Assembly (NCBI GenBank): GCA_900316925.1
Contig: ONEU01000157.1
Location: forward strand, 1 to 9,468
Direction: 5' to 3'
From: an uncultured Eubacteriales bacterium
GTDB lineage: Bacteria; Bacillota; Clostridia; Oscillospirales; Acutalibacteraceae
Length of the DNA: 9,468 nucleotides
Shown: one piece after another, positions 7,101-9,468 of the stretch
Layout of the letters: every line of letters starts with the position of its first letter
Numbering within the stretch: position 1 is the first letter of the stretch
Program-made: the position numbers and the translations under genes
The notes under the pieces: generated by a model
Told to the model about the DNA's origin: nothing
Database searches by the model: none
What the model saw: the letters and a program-made list of their open reading frames with translations, nothing else

Positions 7101-7652
7101 CTATTCCGCTGCACGCAGTTGTCTGAGCAGCAGGGCGACTTTCATCACCGCAATCTGTGTTTTGGCATCCGGAAGCTCTCCGTTGAGCACCATTTCCACA
7201 GCCTTGTCCACCGGGATGCGGAGGAAATCCAGAAATTCGTCTTCATCCGGATTCTGCTGTTCAAAATGATCCACCTTGCAGAAATACAGATGGATGATCT
7301 CCCCGCAGTAGCCGGGACTCGGATACACCTTTCCCAGCGTCATATATTCTCTGCCGATTGCCCCCGTTTCCTCCAGCAGCTCCCGCTTGCCGTTTTCAAG
7401 GGGTGTCTGTCCCTTTTCCAGCTTTCCGGCAGGAAGCTCCGTGAGCACCTCTTTATACGGATAACGGAACTGCCTGACAAACAGCAGTTCATCCTCGTCC
7501 GTCAAGGCGGCTACACACACGCCGCCGGGATGCTCCACCACCTCTCGCAGCGCCGTACTGCCGTTCTCCAGTTCGACCTTATCGTGTGTCACATGGATGA
7601 TCCTTCCGTCAAAGATCGTCTCGGACTCCAACGTCTTCTCAAAATGCTTCAT
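7101..7652 (-). CDS. nudF: Nudix hydrolase, ADP-ribose pyrophosphatase type (NudF-like)
   Basis: This enzyme is expected to split ADP-ribose into AMP and ribose 5-phosphate, clearing a reactive nucleotide sugar. The 183 residues match NudF of Bacillus subtilis in length and general layout, with an N-terminal ExTIFDGRI segment and a VRQFRYP strand before the Nudix box. The box spans residues 76-98 and has the REhhEExG core (Arg90, Glu91, Glu94, Glu95, Gly97). The first Glu of the consensus GX5E is replaced by Gln82. A conserved region SPGYCGEIIHLYF follows, as in ADP-ribose pyrophosphatases. The ATG at 7652 has GAGGG (7659-7663) 6 nt upstream; the adjacent ATG at 7655 is too close to it. The in-frame ATG at 7697 lies in the promoter and is rejected. 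It heads the operon with the membrane protein and hemW. Confidence 0.93.
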   Translation of the reverse strand: MKHFEKTLESETIFDGRIIHVTHDKVELENGSTALREVVEHPGGVCVAALTDEDELLFVRQFRYPYKEVLTELPAGKLEKGQTPLENGKRELLEETGAIGREYMTLGKVYPSPGYCGEIIHLYFCKVDHFEQQNPDEDEFLDFLRIPVDKAVEMVLNGELPDAKTQIAVMKVALLLRQLRAAE

Positions 7653-7685
7653 CATAATCCCTCTTTTCTGCAATGTCACAAGCCT

Positions 7686-7714
7686 ATTATAGCTCAAAGA
7701 GCCGGAAATGTAAA
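7686..7714 (-). promoter_or_regulatory. Promoter of the nudF-hemW unit
   Basis: On the minus strand TTTACA (7709-7714) and TATAAT (7686-7691) are separated by 17 nt. The transcript would begin near 7679, with a leader of about 27 nt before the ATG at 7652. A short GCCGG/CCGGC inverted repeat (7701-7705 and 7722-7726) brackets the -35 box; it is too short to call an operator. Confidence 0.75.
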
Positions 7715-7817
7715 TAAAGCGCCGGCATTATTTTCCGCTGCCCTCTGTGAAAGTCAATATTGCTCAAAAACGCCGTTATCCTTCTAAAAAAAATAGAAAA
7801 TATTTACATTTTCCTAC

Positions 7818-7846
7818 TTTACAGCGTCCTGAAAACGTGTTAAAAT
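7818..7846 (+). promoter_or_regulatory. Promoter of the pyruvate:ferredoxin oxidoreductase gene
   Basis: TTTACA (7818-7823) and TAAAAT (7841-7846) are separated by 17 nt, with AT-rich DNA upstream (7786-7817) that could act as an UP element. A second TTTACA lies at 7803-7808 but has no matching -10. Transcription would start near 7853, giving a leader of about 99 nt. This promoter diverges from the nudF promoter about 100 bp away. Confidence 0.75.
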
Positions 7847-7853
7847 AATTGTT

Positions 7854-7926
7854 GAAGTAGTGCGCCTACACTACTTTTTCAAAGACATCCTTTAAGACAC
7901 GCCACTGTCTGTTCGGCTGTCTTAAA
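7854..7926 (+). promoter_or_regulatory. Structured 5' leader of the PFOR gene (two hairpins)
   Basis: The first hairpin pairs 7855-7862 (AAGTAGTG) with 7869-7876 (CACTACTT) around CGCCTA, and is followed by a short T-run ending at 7879. It starts almost at the predicted transcript 5' end. The second pairs TTTAAGACA (7891-7899) with TGTCTTAAA (7918-7926), extended by GCC/GGC (7901-7903 with 7915-7917) past a bulged C. A competing fold is possible because AAGACA occurs twice (7882 and 7894) and TGTCT twice (7906 and 7918), each pair 12 nt apart. The ribosome binding site (7935-7941) is outside both stems. I cannot assign it to a known riboswitch class. It may stabilise the mRNA or act as an attenuator. 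Confidence 0.6.
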
Positions 7927-7951
7927 TAATAAAAAAGGAGGAAAAAATCCA

Positions 7952-9468
7952 ATGGCCAGAAAAATGAAAACCATGGACGGTAACAATGCTGCGGCTCATG
8001 TCGCTTATGCGTTTACTGAGGTAGCTGGTATCTACCCCATCACTCCGTCCAGCCCGATGGCTGACTACGTTGATCAGTGGTCCGCACAGGGTCTCAAGAA
8101 CATCTTCGGTACAACCGTTACGGTTTCCGAGATGCAGTCTGAAGCAGGTGCTTCCGGTACCGTTCACGGTTCCCTGAACGCCGGTGCTCTTACCACCACC
8201 TTCACTGCTTCACAGGGTCTTCTGCTGATGATCCCGAATATGTACAAGATCGCAGGTGAGCTGCTGCCCGGCGTTTTCCACGTCTCCGCACGCTGCGTAT
8301 CCTCTCACGCTCTCAACATCTTCGGTGACCATTCCGACGTTTATGCCTGCCGTCAGACCGGTTTCGCTATGCTCGCAGAGACAAATCCCCAGGAGGTTAT
8401 GGACCTTGCTCCTGTTGCCCACCTGGCTGCTATCGAGGGCAGAGTTCCCTTCCTCAACTTCTTCGACGGCTTCAGAACCTCTCACGAGATTCAGAAGATC
8501 CAGATCTGGGACTATGAGGATCTGAAGGAAATGTGCGATATGGATGCTGTCAAGGCATTCAGAAAAAGAGCTCTCAATCCGGAGCATCCCGTGATGAGAG
8601 GCTCACATGAAAACGGTGATATCTTCTTCCAGCACAGAGAGGCCTGCAACAAGTATTATGATGCAGTTCCGGAGCTAGTTGAGAAATATATGGGCAAGAT
8701 CAACGATAAGCTCGGCACCGACTATAAGCTCTTCAACTACTATGGTGCAGAGGACGCTGAGCGTGTCATCATCGCTATGGGCTCCATCTGCGACGTTGCT
8801 GAAGAAGTCATCGACTATATGAACGCAAGAGGCGAGAAGGTCGGCCTGGTGAAGGTCAGACTGTACCGTCCCTTCCGTGCCGATAAGCTCGTGGAGGCTA
8901 TTCCCGCTACCTGCAAGAAGATTGCTGTTCTTGACAGAACCAAGGAGCCCGGTGCTCTTGGCGAGCCTCTGTTCCTGGATGTCATCGCTGCTCTGGCTGC
9001 TCAGGGCAGAACCGGTATTCAGGTCATCGGCGGCAGATACGGCCTCGGTTCCAAGGATACTCCCCCGGCAAGCGTATTTGCCGTATATGAGGAGCTTGCT
9101 AAGGATGCTCCCAAGGCTCAGTTCACTCTCGGCATCAACGACGATGTGACCCATCTCTCCCTCGAGGAGAAGCCCGCTCCCAACACCGCTGCAGAAGGCA
9201 CCATCGAGTGCAAGTTCTGGGGTCTGGGCGGCGACGGTACCGTTGGTGCTAACAAGAACTCCATCAAGATCATCGGCGACTATACCCAGAAGTATGTACA
9301 GGCTTACTTCCAGTATGACTCCAAAAAGACAGGCGGCGTAACCATTTCCCACCTGCGTTTTGGCGACAAGCCGATCAAGAGCCCCTACTACATCAACAAG
9401 GCTGACTTTGTTGCCTGCCATAACCCGTCCTATATCCTCAAGGGATACAAGATGGTGCAGGATGTCAA
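7952..9468 (+). CDS. nifJ: Pyruvate:ferredoxin (flavodoxin) oxidoreductase, N-terminal part, cut at the right edge
   Basis: This enzyme oxidises pyruvate with CoA to acetyl-CoA and CO2 and reduces ferredoxin, a central step of anaerobic fermentation in the cytoplasm. The frame gives 505 residues and is open at the edge; the single-chain family is usually about 1,170-1,190 residues, so about 43% is present. Domain I has YPITPSSPM (28-36), Glu64 in SEMQSEAGA, and RCVSSHALNIFGDHSDV with Arg114. Thr31, Glu64 and Arg114 coincide in number with the pyruvate/thiamine-diphosphate site residues of the Desulfovibrio africanus enzyme. Domain II begins near YGAEDAERV (264), and the gamma-type domain III near CKFWGLGGDGTVGANKN (420-436). 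The iron-sulfur and C-terminal thiamine-binding domains lie beyond the window. AAGGAGG (7935-7941) is 10 nt before the ATG. Codon use is strongly biased to GCT, GGT and AAG, unlike its neighbours, which fits very high expression. Confidence 0.97.
   Translation, partial: MARKMKTMDGNNAAAHVAYAFTEVAGIYPITPSSPMADYVDQWSAQGLKNIFGTTVTVSEMQSEAGASGTVHGSLNAGALTTTFTASQGLLLMIPNMYKIAGELLPGVFHVSARCVSSHALNIFGDHSDVYACRQTGFAMLAETNPQEVMDLAPVAHLAAIEGRVPFLNFFDGFRTSHEIQKIQIWDYEDLKEMCDMDAVKAFRKRALNPEHPVMRGSHENGDIFFQHREACNKYYDAVPELVEKYMGKINDKLGTDYKLFNYYGAEDAERVIIAMGSICDVAEEVIDYMNARGEKVGLVKVRLYRPFRADKLVEAIPATCKKIAVLDRTKEPGALGEPLFLDVIAALAAQGRTGIQVIGGRYGLGSKDTPPASVFAVYEELAKDAPKAQFTLGINDDVTHLSLEEKPAPNTAAEGTIECKFWGLGGDGTVGANKNSIKIIGDYTQKYVQAYFQYDSKKTGGVTISHLRFGDKPIKSPYYINKADFVACHNPSYILKGYKMVQDV

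Noticed and set aside
7701..7726. GCCGG/CCGGC inverted repeat around the nudF -35 box
   Set aside because: Arms of only 5 bp around a 16-nt loop are expected by chance, and there is no second site.
7836..7856. Possible Rex (NADH-sensing) operator over the PFOR -10 region
   Set aside because: GTTAAAATAATTGTTG resembles one half of a Rex site, but the second half does not form the required inverted repeat.
8675..9421. 248-residue frame antisense to PFOR
   Set aside because: It is a by-product of PFOR codon bias: low-complexity Leu/Ser/Gly/Val composition, no ribosome binding site, and the plus strand is unmistakably PFOR.

Overview
The window looks like chromosomal DNA of a low-to-mid GC anaerobic Firmicute, most likely a Ruminococcus-type member of the Oscillospiraceae. 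The grounds are the pyruvate:ferredoxin oxidoreductase sequence, AGGAGG-type ribosome binding sites, strong TTGACA/TATAAT-like promoters, and a GldA/GldF-type ABC exporter next to an ExoA-type exonuclease. The genus is an inference from sequence character, not from a search. I see no mobile element, CRISPR array, tRNA or rRNA.

There are nine protein genes in four transcription units. (1) Minus strand, 2427 down to 1: exonuclease III, then an ABC ATPase, then its ABC-2 membrane subunit, which is cut by the left edge. They have 14-nt gaps, and each downstream ribosome binding site overlaps the preceding stop codon. (2) Plus strand, 2807 to 5600: a predicted lipoprotein of the serine beta-lactamase/PBP4* fold, followed 19 nt later by a stand-alone MutS-type ATPase. 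A rho-independent terminator closes this unit. (3) Minus strand, 7652 down to 5641: a NudF-type ADP-ribose pyrophosphatase, a three-helix membrane protein of unknown function, and the radical-SAM haem chaperone HemW, tightly coupled. (4) Plus strand, from 7952 past the right edge: the first 505 residues of pyruvate:ferredoxin (flavodoxin) oxidoreductase, behind a strong promoter and a ~99-nt leader rich in inverted repeats.

Units 1 and 2 diverge from a ~380-bp intergenic region (2428-2806) with one promoter for each side and a perfect 17-bp inverted repeat between them. Units 3 and 4 diverge from a ~300-bp region (7653-7951), again with one promoter for each side. Units 2 and 3 converge on the terminator at 5605-5642.

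The genes mostly do unrelated housekeeping work: DNA repair, export, nucleotide clean-up, iron-sulfur/haem handling and central fermentation. I do not see a clear new multi-gene system. The items most worth a second look are the PFOR leader with alternative pairings, the MutS-like ATPase with an Asn-Glu Walker B, the intergenic inverted repeat, and the unknown membrane protein between nudF and hemW.
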